Shown here: in pieces, positions 1 through 54,396 of the stretch
How the letters are laid out: each line of letters begins with the position of its first letter
Numbering within the stretch: the stretch's first letter is position 1
Origin: Hoplostethus atlanticus
Lineage: Eukaryota; Chordata; Actinopteri; Trachichthyiformes; Trachichthyidae
Length of the DNA stretch: 64,000 bases
Direction of reading: 5' to 3'
NCBI GenBank assembly: GCA_034670405.1
Contig: JAXDDX010000043.1
Location: 2,759,501 to 2,823,500, forward strand
Position numbers and translations under genes: made by a program
The notes under the pieces: generated by a model
Seen by the model: the letters and a program-made list of their open reading frames with translations, nothing else
Told to the model about the DNA's origin: nothing
The model's database searches: none

Positions 1-890
1 TGAGGCAGAAGGAAGCTTCTGGGAAGAAATCTTGCCTAGTAGGCGGATGGGTGTTTAAGTTGAGTTGATTTGCACGATGATAAAACACAGAAGTGGAGTG
101 GTCAGTGTCTGAAATTCCCACCAGATGTGAAAGACGACAAGTACAGGAAGTGGAATAAAAAGTCCCTCATGCAGAAAATGAAATCATGGAGTGTGTGTGT
201 GTGTGTGTGTGTCCTGTGTATTCAAACGTAGGAAAAGTAAAGGAGTGAGAGGATCTCCCCCCCCCCCTTGGTAATATTTTTGACATCTCTAACACTCAGG
301 CTGCTTAATATATGAAGAGTTTCGACACCTACTCTTACATGATGCATGAAAGTAAAGCACGTCATGAGTTACAACCTTACTTACAACCCTCGCTACCAAA
401 CACGTTTTTGAGTCTAAAATCCTCTGTGTTTTGTGAATATGGAAAATAGCTATATTGTGTTTTGGAATGAAATCCTTCATGTTTTACGATAAACGAGCTT
501 CAAGAAGCTTTTATTTCTGCTTCAGAGGAGCGTTCAGCCTCTTTGCCATCTCCTGCGTAGGAGTGGATGGAGAACGGCCAGGGTTTGTTTGTGAGTTTAC
601 ATAACCTGGAATTATCTTTGCCCCGAATGAGTCAGAAGAGAAATAAGTGTCTGTTGTTAATTACCAAGAAACTGATAAAAACCTCTATTTTTTGTTTTTT
701 ATCTTATACCCTGCAGCACCCAGGTCCCCCTCTAACGTTCGTAAACCTGTTTTCAGCAGCTAATTTCTGTTTGAATATGAGAAAACGCCCTGCAGCAATG
801 ACCAGTACTGTTATCTCCCTCTCCCTGCTTCTGTCTTTCGGTCTCCTTCTTTTTCTCTCTATACATTTCTCTCTGTTTGTTCATCTGTAG
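1..890. other. acap2 upstream intron (partial)
   Basis: No coding similarity recognised. The stretch holds a short (GT)n at 191-212, a C-run near 257-267, and ends in a pyrimidine-rich acceptor (ctctctgtttgttcatctgtag, ending at 890). The acap2 start exon is not here. Confidence 0.6.
191..212. repeat. (GT)11 microsatellite
   Basis: Uninterrupted GT dinucleotides. Confidence 0.95.
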
Positions 891-42439
<41,549 letters not shown>

Positions 42440-43905
42440 CACCGGAGAGACGTCCACGTCCACCGGGATACGTCCACATCCACCGGAGAGATGTCCACGT
42501 CCACCCAACAGCATCCGGAAGCAGCCGGGTAGCGCCGCGCTCAGCGCCAGGAGGACCTGCTTCACCAGATCCAACATGGCTGAAACCCTTCATCACATTG
42601 AAATGAGTTTTAATTGCAGCTCGTTGAAAAGGAACTTAAATAAGTAATGAAGTGAACCCCACTTTTAATTTTTTTGCTTCTCAGTATCAAGTGACAGGTA
42701 CAGCGTTTTGAAAAGGATTTGCTTCATCCACACAATCGTGAAGTCAAATCGTAATTTAACGAAGCAGAGCTGCCTTGAAGTTTTTAATTGGACAAGAGAA
42801 ATTGAAATACAATTTCTATTTTTGGAGAGGCTGGTGCATGTTAGACGTTGAAAATGTTCCATTTTATTTCTATTTTCCAATAGGATTCCCCTTTAAAGCA
42901 TAGGCTTTAGTAGTATTTACAGGATCGAACCCTCGCCAGGCAACATGCATTTAGTTATTTGCACAAATCCCTTCGTCTTCAATCACCACTGATGTTTACC
43001 AGTTTTCATGGTAAGACTTTGACGTGTGAATCGATGTACAGTCACTATGGAAGTGCACCTGTTATGTAATGTTAAACACAGTTCTTTTATTTGATTTTAA
43101 ATTTTAGATACTTTTTGAAACCGTTCCACTGAATGATGTTATTTTCCATGTTTTGACACCATGTTAATATATCTGTGTGTGTGATCGGAGCAATCAGGTT
43201 TTCAGTGTCACGTTTGTGAATTTAAGTAGCTTGAGATGATCGCTTATTTTTATTATTAGATTGAGTCTCATGGTGATATGAGATTGAAAGTTGTTGAAAT
43301 GGAATTGAATGAACTTTGCAGCATCAGCATGTTGGACCTATTCAGTATGTTTTTGTCCCCATGGCTGCTGTGTTTCCAGGCTCTTTGCAGACCTGTGTAG
43401 GAAGCCTGTAAATGTATGGGAATCAAATCATTTTCAGGCACGCAGTCCAAATCTGTTCAGTTCCTGACATTTTTTTTTATGCAGCTGTAAGCCCACTGCC
43501 ATTTCAAATATTGTTTATTGTTGTTGTGAAGAATAATCTTCACCTGTAGTCTCATCTTAATCTTAATGTAATCTTACTGCCCAGCCACTATCAGCAGACC
43601 TCATGCTGAACACCAAAACCCTCAAATCAAATAAGTCTGGAAAAAGTCTGGAACTTTGTCATGGAAAGTATGTACTGTAGGAACTGGTTTTATGTTTTTG
43701 TGCTCGACTTATAAAACCTCTACTCAACATTCACAGTGTATTGCAAGATGTGATTTCAAGTGTAAAGTGCAGCACAAAACCATACGCCAACGCAACATGG
43801 GATACAATTCTTGTACATTTTGTACAGATGCTTTTGAATACACCAGAGACGTATGAAGTATGAAGTAGTGGTACTTGAATCATTAAATAAGCTTTTGTAA
43901 ATGCT
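42440..43905 (+). other. acap2 3' UTR (spliced form)
   Basis: Follows the TGA. Candidate poly(A) signal cattaaataa at 43881-43890, with a further attaaa at 44221. It begins with a ~20-bp tandem repeat (about 42445-42505). The end position is inferred. Confidence 0.55.
42445..42505 (+). repeat. ~20-bp tandem repeat in 3' UTR, three units
   Basis: Units ggagagacgtccacgtccac, gggatacgtccacatccacc and ggagagatgtccacgtccac, starting just after the stop codon. Confidence 0.85.
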
Positions 43906-46548
43906 GTTCTTTTTATCCTTTGGTAATTTAGCCCATTTTATATCTCCTGTCTGTATACCAACATGTATATTGCACCTGTAAAGGACTTTAATACATATGC
44001 TGCAAATTATGGACTGAAGCTTCATGTTGTTGGATTGGTTTTCCTTGCTTTGTATCATGAGGTTAACTTCAACCACTTCGTCTTACTTACCACTATTAAG
44101 GTCATTATTGGAATGCACTTTTCAGCATGTCTGACTCTGCACATTTAACCCTGGCTCCAACCAAGGGGCTCCGCCGGTGCCATAGTCCACAAACAGGTAT
44201 TTGACATTGTAAACAGTCTCATTAAAAAGTGTGATGTGGCCCAAGACTCACACATTTCTCCTCTACTTGCTCTCATCCCAAACAAATCACCACCTGCTCT
44301 CCTTAACTCTTATTTTATTTTTCTAGCACTTCCCTCATACAGATGTTGTCAGGACACTAAGACACTCTACTACTACTTGCTTGTAATTTTGATCTGACTA
44401 AGACTCAGCAAACGCTTAACACAGCAACTCTAAGAACGACATACAAATCTTTCAAATGTGTTTTCATGGTGTCATGATCGTCAAACTGGCAGTGGTCTAT
44501 CAAAAAAAAATAAGGTTTCTGTTTGTCTCAATGGGAAAAGCACGGATGGAAAAATACTGAACAAGGTAAGATTGGCAGAGGATCAACATCCCGAAAAAAA
44601 AAGATTAGGTTCTCTTTTAGTGCAGGTATCGTACATCCATAAATACTTTTTTCGTCACTTTTTTTCTAAATTTAAAAAAATAAATAAATTGTTGATTCAT
44701 TGTTTTTATGCCGTCCTAGCATCACATTAAAAAAAGAAACTGGGGCATACTGGGGTTGTTTCATGGGTCATGCCGCCATATTGCACAAGCGTTGACAAAA
44801 GGGAAGAACAGCAACATTATCGCCTCTTTCCTGATGTTTTCCAGTGGAGAACATGGACCACTTTCCACTGCAAAGAAATTAAGCGCTCTCTTTGTTTTGA
44901 CGGGGAGGAAGAGGTGATGTTGCCTCATGCTCCAGGCCTCTACCCAATCACAGAGGATGTTTAGTCTCGCAGAAATAATCCTAATGGAGGCGGTGGTACT
45001 GGCATTCCTTCAGAGGTGGAGATAACTCATCTCCGTCATTTTGTGGAAATTGTTGAAATAGTTTATCGCCCAATAATGGAGCTGGCTTCGTTAAGATGAC
45101 CATTGATTTTCAAAGCTGTCCAAGAGTGAGTTCACTGAGGGGAACTGAATTCCTCCCAGTGCCAATCTGGCCGTGCATCTATGAACATCTTACCCAGGCC
45201 CATTCCACCTTTAATAATTATGGCATGTTTATTTCTGTCGGTGCTGTAAAATGAACCCCAGCCAGCATCGGTGCCCACCACTTAAAATGAGTTATGGTCA
45301 TCTCTCAGTGTGTGCCGTACATGTTTAGTCTGCCCCGAGCTAATGTCCCTGAACATGCATCACGTTTCCACAACAGCAAGAGCATAAATCAGCAGTCTGC
45401 TATTGGAAATACTATTATGTTATCGCTCATATACTGTAGGCCTCACCGTCTGAAAGCTGAGGAAACACACAACACACGTTTCCTTGGAGCACGATCAAAT
45501 CTGTCCGGCTGTACTGTCAGCAGCTACCAACCCCTGTTCGCCGATCAGAGCCGGCCTGTCCAGCCACTGTGCTCGGCTAATGGACCGGGTCTCGGCCACC
45601 GGGCCTTTTCCAGGAAGTCTGCGGTCCGCTCCCCTGTAGAGAAGCGAAGGGCCGCCGCTGGAGACGTTTCCCCTCCATAAAATCACCATGTGAACAAACG
45701 CTGAGAGGGCCAAGCTCCATCGACCTCCAACATCCGAGGGAGAGAGAACAGGGAACATGCAAGTCATTCAGTCTGGTATCAAGTCTTAAAATCTGAGTGA
45801 GAAATCTGCCAGTGAGGTGAGATCATTTCACTGGTTTCCAATGCAAATCATCTTTCTGACATGTTGATATTAGTGATCCGCCTCACTTCATCTCTATTAC
45901 TTGTTTCAAGAAAATTCATCAGACGGGTAAAACTGGACTGGAAATGAAATGATCTCAACCCATCGGCAGGTATTCTTCACTTAGTGAAGGGTTTTGTTTT
46001 ACATTTTTAAGACTCACGACTAGACTAACTTGTTAGGATGTTTTTGACGTGTGTCTGTCAACAGCTGACTGGGGGGGTCGTTCCATTTTGCTGACGCTGT
46101 AGATCTGTTACAAGGTACTCGAGCGCCAGAAACACTAATGATGAATTACTGCAGTTTCCATCTCAAAAAATATTTTTTTCTAAGATAAAGATGAACAATG
46201 AAGTAATAAGTTATGTCCAAGCTTGCATTAAAGGAAGAACCGTCATTTTTCATCAGGTACAGACAAAACCAACTGTCTCAAGAAAAGGTCGTAACTCATT
46301 TCAAATAAACAAGAATGTGTGGGCTGACTGCCTGGACAATGGACCCCTCCGGATACGATGCTCTGGAGGCGACCTGTTCTCCCTCTAGCCAGCAGCACAA
46401 CATACAGTATGTTATGGTACCATATTTTAGGGGCGGAGCTTCTCTGGAGGAAGAAACAATCTCATTGGTTGAGTTAAAGCTACATGCCTTAGTATGGCTT
46501 TATTGCATCTTTACAGTTAGTAGCAGAGCGCTAGGCTAGCTCCTCTCT

Positions 46549-46665
46549 GACAGCGCCTTGCAAAAGCATTCACTCCCCTTGACGTGAGTTATTTCAAACA
46601 ACATTTATTTGAGATTTTTCATCTCAGCGCTATGCAGAGCACTCTATTCCATCAAACGTTTTTTA
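46549..46665 (+). repeat. DNA-transposon-like repeat fragment
   Basis: Contains gccttgcaaaagcattcact ccccttga, a phrase common in dispersed fish repeats (TGCCTTGCAAAAGTATTCA). No matching inverted end was found downstream. Confidence 0.5.
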
Positions 46666-46692
46666 AACTTGTCTTTCTTGCTAATAAATCTG

Positions 46693-47110
46693 AGATCAAG
46701 TCCCTTCACTAGATCTTAATGGGATCTCAGGGTGTCGGGTGTACTCTCCATCAAAATACTGAAACACAGTATGAGATATATGGTTCATTTATGGACGACG
46801 TTGCAGTCCAGGTCTTGAAGTTTAAAAGAAAATATAAATCATCCATTTCCAATCATTATGGTTGAAAACACAGAAGGTGCAATTTCAGTGGGTTTTTCCA
46901 TTTTTATTACAGAAATCAATGGAGAAATTGGACAGGAAAAACTATTTCACCTTCTGTATTTTCACAAACAGCGATGGGAGGGTGATGATTTATCTTTTCC
47001 CTGAAACATAACCATATATCATATACTGTGTATACTGTGTGTTCAGTATTCTGAGAGTCCACCCTACACTCTCAGATCCCATTAAGATCTGGTGAAGGGA
47101 CTTGGATCAT
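46693..47110. repeat. ~420-bp long palindrome (foldback/MITE-like)
   Basis: Left arm 46693-46888 and right arm 46928-47110 are inverted copies. Outermost pairing: agatcaagtcccttcactag with the inverse of ctggtgaagggacttggatc; then agatcttaatgggatct in both arms; inner pairing acagaaggtg with caccttctgt. The loop is centred near 46907. Arms are roughly 75-80% alike by eye. No clear target duplication. Confidence 0.8.
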
Positions 47111-47669
47111 ATTGAACAGAGCGGCTAGGGTTTCGTGTTTGGAGTGGCCTTGTCCGGGGAATCCAAACAGCTCTGCCTCTATTCTCTAATTGCTGATGAT
47201 GAATGGACAGACGGGATGAATAGGCGCAGTGTTGCAAGCATTCTTTCATACCGCAGTATCCTCCGCCAAAGGTAGCGGTGGTTGGGGTGTTAGACAAAGT
47301 GTAGTAACGTGTTGTACCATCCACCACCACCCCCTCCTCCTCCTCCCGATCTCTCCTTCATTCTCCAGCAGTAGTGGTTGTTTAGTTTATGTCTCCAGCC
47401 TGGGTTCCCAGAATGGGCAGGCCCTGCTGCCTTCCATCCGTTTTTTTATTTTTTTGAGAGATTCTTTTTTCCGAGTGAGGGCTCCCCGGAGGCCTGCCCT
47501 GCACACCGTGGTGAGCAGCCAGCGGTCAGCATTTCCAACAGGTCACCCCAGCTAGGGGGGAAAATGAGCCTGCTGCTCCACCACCACCACCAAGTCTGGT
47601 GTCCAGCTGTTCTGAGACCCCCAGGACAGAGCTCTCCTACGAGGCTAGAAGCTTCAAATCGCCGGACTG

Positions 47670-47800
47670 GCTGGGAAGATGTGGGGAAAGGGAATGAGAC
47701 CCCTCCTTCAATAACTGCTGTCGAGGCGCCCTTGAGCAAGGCACATAACCCCTAACTTTATGAATGTGAAGCTTGTTCAGTGGACTTTCCCTGGATAAAC
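47670..47800 (+). repeat. SINE-like interspersed repeat, fragment
   Basis: Contains cccttgagcaaggcacataa cccctaac, shared with the copies at 2085, 7668 and 58490. Confidence 0.6.
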
Positions 47801-47956
47801 CAAACCTCCAGTAATGCTGAACAATTCTCCAACTTGCTGTTACACCCAAAGACATCATTCCTATCACTTAAATCTTAAGTTAAGTAAATTGATTTTGTGA
47901 CCGTGCAAACTTACCCTTAGGAATTGGAATCAAGTCTCTAATCTCCGTTAGTTTAA

Positions 47957-48280
47957 TATTGATCTGCGTAGGGAAGTTCTCTTCTTGTTCAGGGTATGTA
48001 GCGCAAGGTCGGCTACAGAACGCCACCCTTGGAGCTGGTAGGGATTCAATGTCTTGCTCAAGGAGGGTGCAGGGGTCAGAGGGCTTGAGCCCAGGTCGTC
48101 AGGTTCAAGGGACGAAGGTTGGTCTTTGTACCTGCTAGCCCCCCAGGAGCAGCAGGTAGGGGTTGAGTGTCTTGCTCAAGGGCTTTTTAACAGATTAGTA
48201 CATACATTATTTGTTCTTGTGGGGATTCAAACTGTGAACGTTCTATGACGGTTTCTCTAACCGTTAGGCCGAGAGGAAAA
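47957..48280 (-). repeat. Two adjacent SINE copies, minus strand
   Basis: The minus-strand copy at about 48119-48280 has a tRNA-like head (ggcctaacggttagagaaac and B-box-like gtttgaatcccc) and gcccttgagcaagacactca. The copy at about 47957-48118 has tccttgagcaagacattgaa and a tail agagaacttccctacgcaga. Both share their body with the element at 11100. Confidence 0.65.
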
Positions 48281-49673
48281 CAAGGGAATCCAGCCAATGG
48301 GGTTTCATACAATTCTCATCAGTTGCATTCAGTGCTTAGACTTGCCACTTGTATTGAGCGATGCCAGCGATGACGGAGTGAATTATATAACTCTTCAGAC
48401 TGTTTTGACATCAGTTGTCCCATTTGGGCTCCGAGGGGCCAAGGGTATGTCAACACCCTCTAACCTTTGGTCATGGGGGCAGGGCAGAGTTGGGTAAACA
48501 CGCAACGCATGTGGCAACTGACTAGGAACCCAGTGTCCTTCCTGGTGGGGGTGGGGGGGGGCAGCACCCCTGTTTTCTGCAAACTCTTCTCTGCTGTAGA
48601 AATTACACAAGCGAGCTCCTCCAGACACGCTCCCATCCTCGACTCTGGCCTCGGTGGGCGGGGTCTACCACCTGAACACTGAAACCAAACCTGGCTGGTT
48701 CTCTTGACGAAACAAACTCAACCACCTGCAAAAGTAAAAAAAAAACAAGCGAGTAACATCACTGAAGACAAACGCTGAGACCTAAACATGAGAAAGCTAC
48801 CTTGCGTGAGTTGCAACCATTCTTGATGCCAAGTTAAACCCGTTGCTCTGCTTGTGCAGAAGCCGTAACCTTGCTGAACAGCCCGAGCTCACAGTCACAG
48901 AGGAAGAGAATGACTGGCAGCCTTCCTGTACGCAGATGAAGCAACGTTAGACATGAACAGCACATGAAAAGAACAGTTGGATGGCATGTTCTTTATATCA
49001 GCATCACTCCACACAAGTCTCCTGCATGTTGCGTCAGTACTTGTTCCTCTATCTATTAGCCATGAGAGATAGCAGGAGATTTATGAGGAACAAGCTACTT
49101 GAGCCAAAACCCACAATATCCTGCCTCTGTTGAATGTGAACTTCCATCCAGAGGAAACAGTCTGACCCGTCCAGAGCTCCATCATGGACCGCCGGCACAT
49201 CACTCGCTGGTCCGCAAGTCCAGCCAAAACTCAAGGACCTTGACCCTGTCCGCAGGCGTCTAGCCACACACTCGCTGAAACCCTCCGGGACGACTAGCCT
49301 GAGCCACAACCTGGTGGGTCTGCTTGTTTGCTTAAACAGCGCTGTTGAACCGCAATCCTTTCATCGAGGCTTACTCAACACCGCTGCCTCGACGGACGCT
49401 GACTACACGGCCAAAGGCATGTGTGTTGTCTGCTCGCAGGCAGCCATCATCCTTCCTTCATGCTACCTCCTTCCTCCTTGACGGTTGGTTTACCAGTTTA
49501 CTGACAGACATTAGGGGTGCCGGTCTACTGCCAGTCTGTAACGACGCTCCGGGGTCCACGGTCCGAACCGAGGGATCCTTTTGCCTTGTATGGTGCTTTG
49601 TGGTCGTACCCACCAGGGAAATGGGAGCTGAGGATTTTCTTCACACTTCCTAAAAAGCACAAGTGGCTTTCTA

Positions 49674-49856
49674 GGGTGGCAGAGCGGCCTGGTGGTTAGA
49701 GAGACCGTCCCGTAACAGGAGGACCACAGGCTCGATCCCTGCAAAAGCTGATGTATGACCTTATGTAAGGGTTCTTTAGAGAGACCCTGACCTACCTGTA
49801 CCTGCTCACTCATTGTGTGTGTGTGTGTACATTGAGTGTAAGCTAAATAAAAGCAA
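49674..49856 (+). repeat. tRNA-derived SINE
   Basis: Box A gtggcagagcggcctggtgg and box B aggctcgatccct (49728-49740), then agagaccctgacctacctgt and a tail gtaagctaaataaaagcaaa. A short GT run lies at 49814-49828. Confidence 0.78.
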
Positions 49857-52474
49857 ATTTTCATCGATATCTAAAAGAACAAGTTGATGTCTTAGATGCA
49901 GACTTGCGGTACAGAGCTCCAAAATGGGGAATTTTTTTGCTCTGAGGTCAAAGAAACATCCGTGGAAAGAATGATGGAGAGCTATATGTGGTTGAACAAG
50001 CCACTGTAAACGATTTGTTTCGCATGTGAGTTTGCCGGGAAGAGAAAGACAGGAAGAGGAGGAAGTCCACCACCTGAACATCACAGAAAAATGTTCAAGA
50101 GGATGAACGTCTGGGTGGTGATTTATGAGACGTGGCTACAAAACAGAGGCAGACGTTCCACATACTGAAAAATCAACATCGCATCCCGCCCGCGTTACCG
50201 GGACATACGGGAAGTGAAGGCTCCGGCGGCCTTCTCATCTTCGCTGGAAAAGAGGATGGAGAGAAGGGGGGAGGTTAACTGAGACTAAACCATTCCCTTC
50301 TGTGAGGAATGCACCATGTTACTGCATCTTCAGGAATGCCATCCTATAATAGAAAGTGCATCTCTCAAACGTTGACACCAGCGACCAGCTGCTATATTTA
50401 GAAGGTGTTGAATCGGACATTGACCCACTCAGAGCAGGTCGCTGCTCTACATCAGTCAAGCACCAGATGCCTCTTCAGCGTCGCTGGATCAAATATCCAG
50501 ATGCTGAATGATGACGAGGGATTCGGTCATTAGGTCAAACTCAACCAGACCTCAGTGTATTCCTGTCTGTGTGTCTTCAGAATCACATTCCTAGCCGACC
50601 AATACGATGACTGAAAATGTGAAAGTAGAGGATGATTACGTCTAGCCATGATGTACATGCTATTTCATTGATGGGAGTAGACGTGCAACAAATCACCTCT
50701 GACAAGCATTACTAAATAGTGCAGACGGTTTCCACCGGTTTTATGGATGAAAAATAGTGAGACATTTCAAAAGTGAGAGACATTTCAAAACAGATCATGC
50801 AGAAAATAACCGCGTGCAGCCATTATCATTTCCCCAAGGCTTAACAAAAACATTTATTCCAAATAAAGCTGCATTTTCCAAATATGATTATACATCTTAA
50901 GGTTGGGAGAAATGGCCGCTGGGCTAATGCCCCACAACGTATCAATAAAAGCTGCTGCAGCCTTCAATCTGTTCACTAGTTGGCATCTATGGACTGAACT
51001 GCATCGCGTATAATGGAAGTTTGGACGTATAATTACTCCAGCCACAGATTGGATCATTCTATTAGATGGAATAAAAATTACATTTGCACATCAAGATTGC
51101 ACTAGTCAGTAGAAAGGAAACAACAGCCTGTTCTCGATGCTACAAAGGCAATATTACTTTTAATGGAGGTCTGAAGTTAAAACTCACCAGAGGTTTAGGA
51201 ACTAACTCCATAACGAGAAGGAAAGAATGGAGAGAAATCCTCGACTGTTCTGATTGGGAAACCAGACCTGATGAAACTGACGAGAGCCGCGACTAACCTG
51301 ACAGGACGCAGGAATACAAAGGAATTTCTACTGTTAAGTTGCTTCTAGCTGATGTTGTTATCCAGAACGTCTTGCACTGAGTGCAATAGTAGAACAAGCT
51401 TGAATTCCTTGACTGCCTGTATTACAGGTAACCTTACATCACAGGAATATGTTGTGATCTGATATCAAGGTGCTGTAGGTCTGACCCGGTAAGGCTCTTT
51501 TGAGAAGATAATGGATTTTTGTGGAGGTTTTCCTTCTGAGCATCAAGTCATGGGCTACCCACCGGTTTATTTACCACCACATAAAAGTCTGTTGCAGTTT
51601 AGCAAATGAGCCGGTTGCGTTGCTTCTCTGTGACAAGACTTCACATGAACATCATCTATTCTCCAGATGGCGATGACAAAAAGAAGGAACACTTTAATAG
51701 CAGCTCCTCTGGATACACTGATGACTGGGTCTTAAAAACTGTCCTCAAATGCTGCCCTGAACCTTCACCCCATCTGGCCTTTTGCAGCCTGCAGGATTTT
51801 GAAAACAAAACAAAACCAAAAACAAGCGTTGAGATGAAAAGGATGAAAAAAAGTGTGACTTAACCTCAATTAGCAACAGCTTCCTCACATTAGTCTTCCT
51901 ACTGAATTCATCCTGAGGTGTTAATGGGTTCCACCAGGAACTCAGACCAAAATAACTTTTCAACTCAGTAACCCCAAAACCAAAAGTAAACTGTGTGTCT
52001 AAAGATAATCTTAGTGTGAGGTATTTTTCCTTTAGACACACAGTGGGTGAATCAGAGTTTGAAAATTTAAGTTTGAGGTTCCTATAAATGCCAAAGAGCA
52101 GGAACTGTTCTCTGTGGTGAAACTGAGAAAAATGATTTGGAAGTTGAAATGAAGTTTCAAGTTTTATCTCTCGTCCCAAACTGATGGTTTGTACAGTGGA
52201 TTATAAATCATTTAGTAGTTGTGGGTCTATTTTTGGTTGATATGAATTCTGAAGCCTCGTTATGACAGAGTAAGTCATGATGGTATTTGTTGTTCAGTAT
52301 TTCCATGTAGACTTCCAGTATAACCTTCCTTCCAGAGGTGCTGATCCAGGCAGCTGCTTTAAGTGCTGACAATGTAAACCAGTCTAAATGTATGGGATTA
52401 GAGCGAGATCCCTCAATGCTCAGCTAGTGAAATATAGCAACTCAAATAAACACACACACACTCCGGTCTCCAAC

Positions 52475-52696
52475 ATATATCTTCTTTGTTTTTTATTGTA
52501 CGGACAGAAAATTATACCATTTTAACAAGAGAATGTAAAACATTCCCTGTCTGACAAAGGGGAGGCCAGGACAGGGAAGGAACGTGTAAAAGAGGAAGCG
52601 ATGGAGGTGGAAGGATAGATGGATAGATGGAGGGGAGGGAGGGGAGAGAAAGAGGTAACATGCTGGGATCTCAGTTCGGATGCCTGGGGGCTCCAC
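52475..52696 (-). other. psmd1: Probable psmd1 terminal non-coding exon and poly(A) site
   Basis: Minus strand: a strong acceptor (ggtgtcttcctctccccag, with branch-point-like gcgctaacc upstream), then GTGGAGCCCCCAGGCATCCG and about 200 bp to AATAAA (52497-52492), followed by a U/G-rich stretch. A matching donor, CTAAG/gtgcgt, lies 19 nt after the psmd1 stop (exon end 54378), so it could be spliced as a 3' UTR exon. Alternatively it is the end of an unrelated minus-strand transcript. Confidence 0.55.
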
Positions 52697-52759
52697 CTGG
52701 GGAGAGGAAGACACCGGTTAGCGCTGGCTGATTGAACTGATTTGAAATATCATCAAAAA

Positions 52760-52930
52760 ATACACAAGGACGCTCCAATCAGGAAACGTCCTGAACCAAG
52801 AAAGATTGAATAAAACTTTTGGTCCTTGGTGGCATTTATCCAAACTAGCATGGGAATGGAGGCCCCTACCCTGGCAATGCTAGCGCCATGCTCCGCCCAC
52901 TGAGCAACAGAGGACCACAAAGTAGGTGAA
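52760..52930 (-). repeat. SINE-like element, minus strand
   Basis: The minus strand reads gttgctcagtgggcggagca (A-box-like) and ccagggtaggggcctccatt ccc (diverged B box), then a body with ggataaatgccaccaaggac. Partly degraded. Confidence 0.6.
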
Positions 52931-54111
52931 GAGAATAAGAATGATAACAATCTATACTTGATCTCCTAGTTACATGCAGGGTGTTAACACTATGAAAGCA
53001 TCACAACCTCGGAGTAGCTGATTAAAGGGGCAATAAGTACGATAACTGCAACGACGGTGGGCGGAGCTACTAGCGAGCGATCGGCCAAGACATTTCAGCT
53101 ATGAATCACTAGATGTTTCTGTTGGATCTTGTTGTCTTGCGATCTTGTGTTCATGTGAAAATGAACCTTTATTGCTTCTGTCACTAACAGGCCACTGTAG
53201 GTCAAGGGGATGGAAGGGGGAGACAAGTGGATGTTGTTGCAATTCCTGCTGGTTGCCAACAGAGGTCAATAGAGGTCGTAGATTACTTAGTGCTCCTTTA
53301 AAACAAATGACCAATTAAACTGGACAAATTAGCTTTTTAAGGCTCCAATTTTATGAACAAACAATTAATTGAACAATTGAACAATTTACCCGCAAACTTT
53401 TAAAGTTTAGGTAATTATTTTTTTAGGCTAGGACCAGTAAACATAGGGTCAGTGACGGATTTTGTTTAGACACACAGGGATCAAACCCTTGACCTCTCAA
53501 TGAGACGATGACTCTAACCACATGTCCAACCGTTGTTTCATTTGAACCACACACAGGAATGAAAACTATGTAAAGAAGCCCTAATTTGGTGGTTGACACC
53601 TCATCGGTCTCATCACACGTAACAGTGCTTCATGAGAAGCAGCCAGTCCAACACCAACACCAACGAGCCAGGAATCATTAAGCATCCAGTTTCATTGGCG
53701 GGTACAGGCTGAAGGCTTGCCCTCTTAGCTGGCGTTTAGAGATGGCAGTAATATTTACATTCCTTAGTTAGTGACGGATTAAACTAGGTTAGGGGTGGGA
53801 ACAGCAAAGACCTGCAATGTTCTGCTACGGGTTATTGCTCCACCGTCTGAAGGAGAGGTCAGAAACTGCATGGCTGCAATATCACACAATGCTAGGAAGG
53901 TGGGTCAGTACTGCTGCAACCAAGGTGTCTGCAAGTTTCATCCAGTTAGAGTTAAGACCTTTAACACCCATTAGAATGAAATCTAATACCAATTTTGGAA
54001 CAGAAATAAAAACAAGAAAAGAGGATAAGAGGTCTGACTGGCTGGCATGATTTCTCACCTGAAGAGATCGCACAAAGAAGACCTCTAAAACTGAATTGAA
54101 GACAGTAAAAC

Positions 54112-54117
54112 TTTTAT
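54112..54117 (-). terminator. psmd1: psmd1 poly(A) signal (proximal)
   Basis: AATAAA on the minus strand, about 280 bp after the stop codon, within gtacaataaaagttttac. It would serve transcripts that do not splice to the exon at 52696. Confidence 0.55.
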
Positions 54118-54396
54118 TGTACTCTAAGGCCTTGAGTATATTTAATATGATTTAAGACTTTTACTGGACCTCCAGACACTCTTTCCAGCAACAGGCGGGA
54201 CATATAGCTAGGCTAGTATGTGATTGGTTGCTTTCCTGCACTGATAAATGAGGAAACGAGGTCCAAGTGGTTCATATCTGCAGGTGTTTCTCTGCACATA
54301 CGATATTCTCTGGTTTCTTGAGCTGCTTGAGGTGCGAGGGCATGATAAGGTTGCTGATGCCATGTGGGTCAACGCACCTTAGCAGTGACAGCGTTT

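Larger units (their letters stand above)
44240..52474. other. Intergenic region between acap2 and psmd1
   Basis: Eight kilobases without a recognisable gene. It contains a transposon-like fragment (46549-46590), a palindrome (46693-47110), and SINE-like elements at 47670-47800, 47957-48280 and 49674-49856. The reading frames here (for example 44770-44964 and 45294-45680) match nothing I know and lack splice or conservation signals. Confidence 0.6.

Noticed and set aside
567..890. Possible acap2 first exon upstream of 891
   Set aside because: The expected N-terminal wording (MTVDFEEC-KDSPRFR) is absent from all frames between 1 and 890.
44770..45680. Intergenic frames of 64 and 128 codons
   Set aside because: No recognisable domain, no plausible splice partners and ordinary composition; treated as chance.
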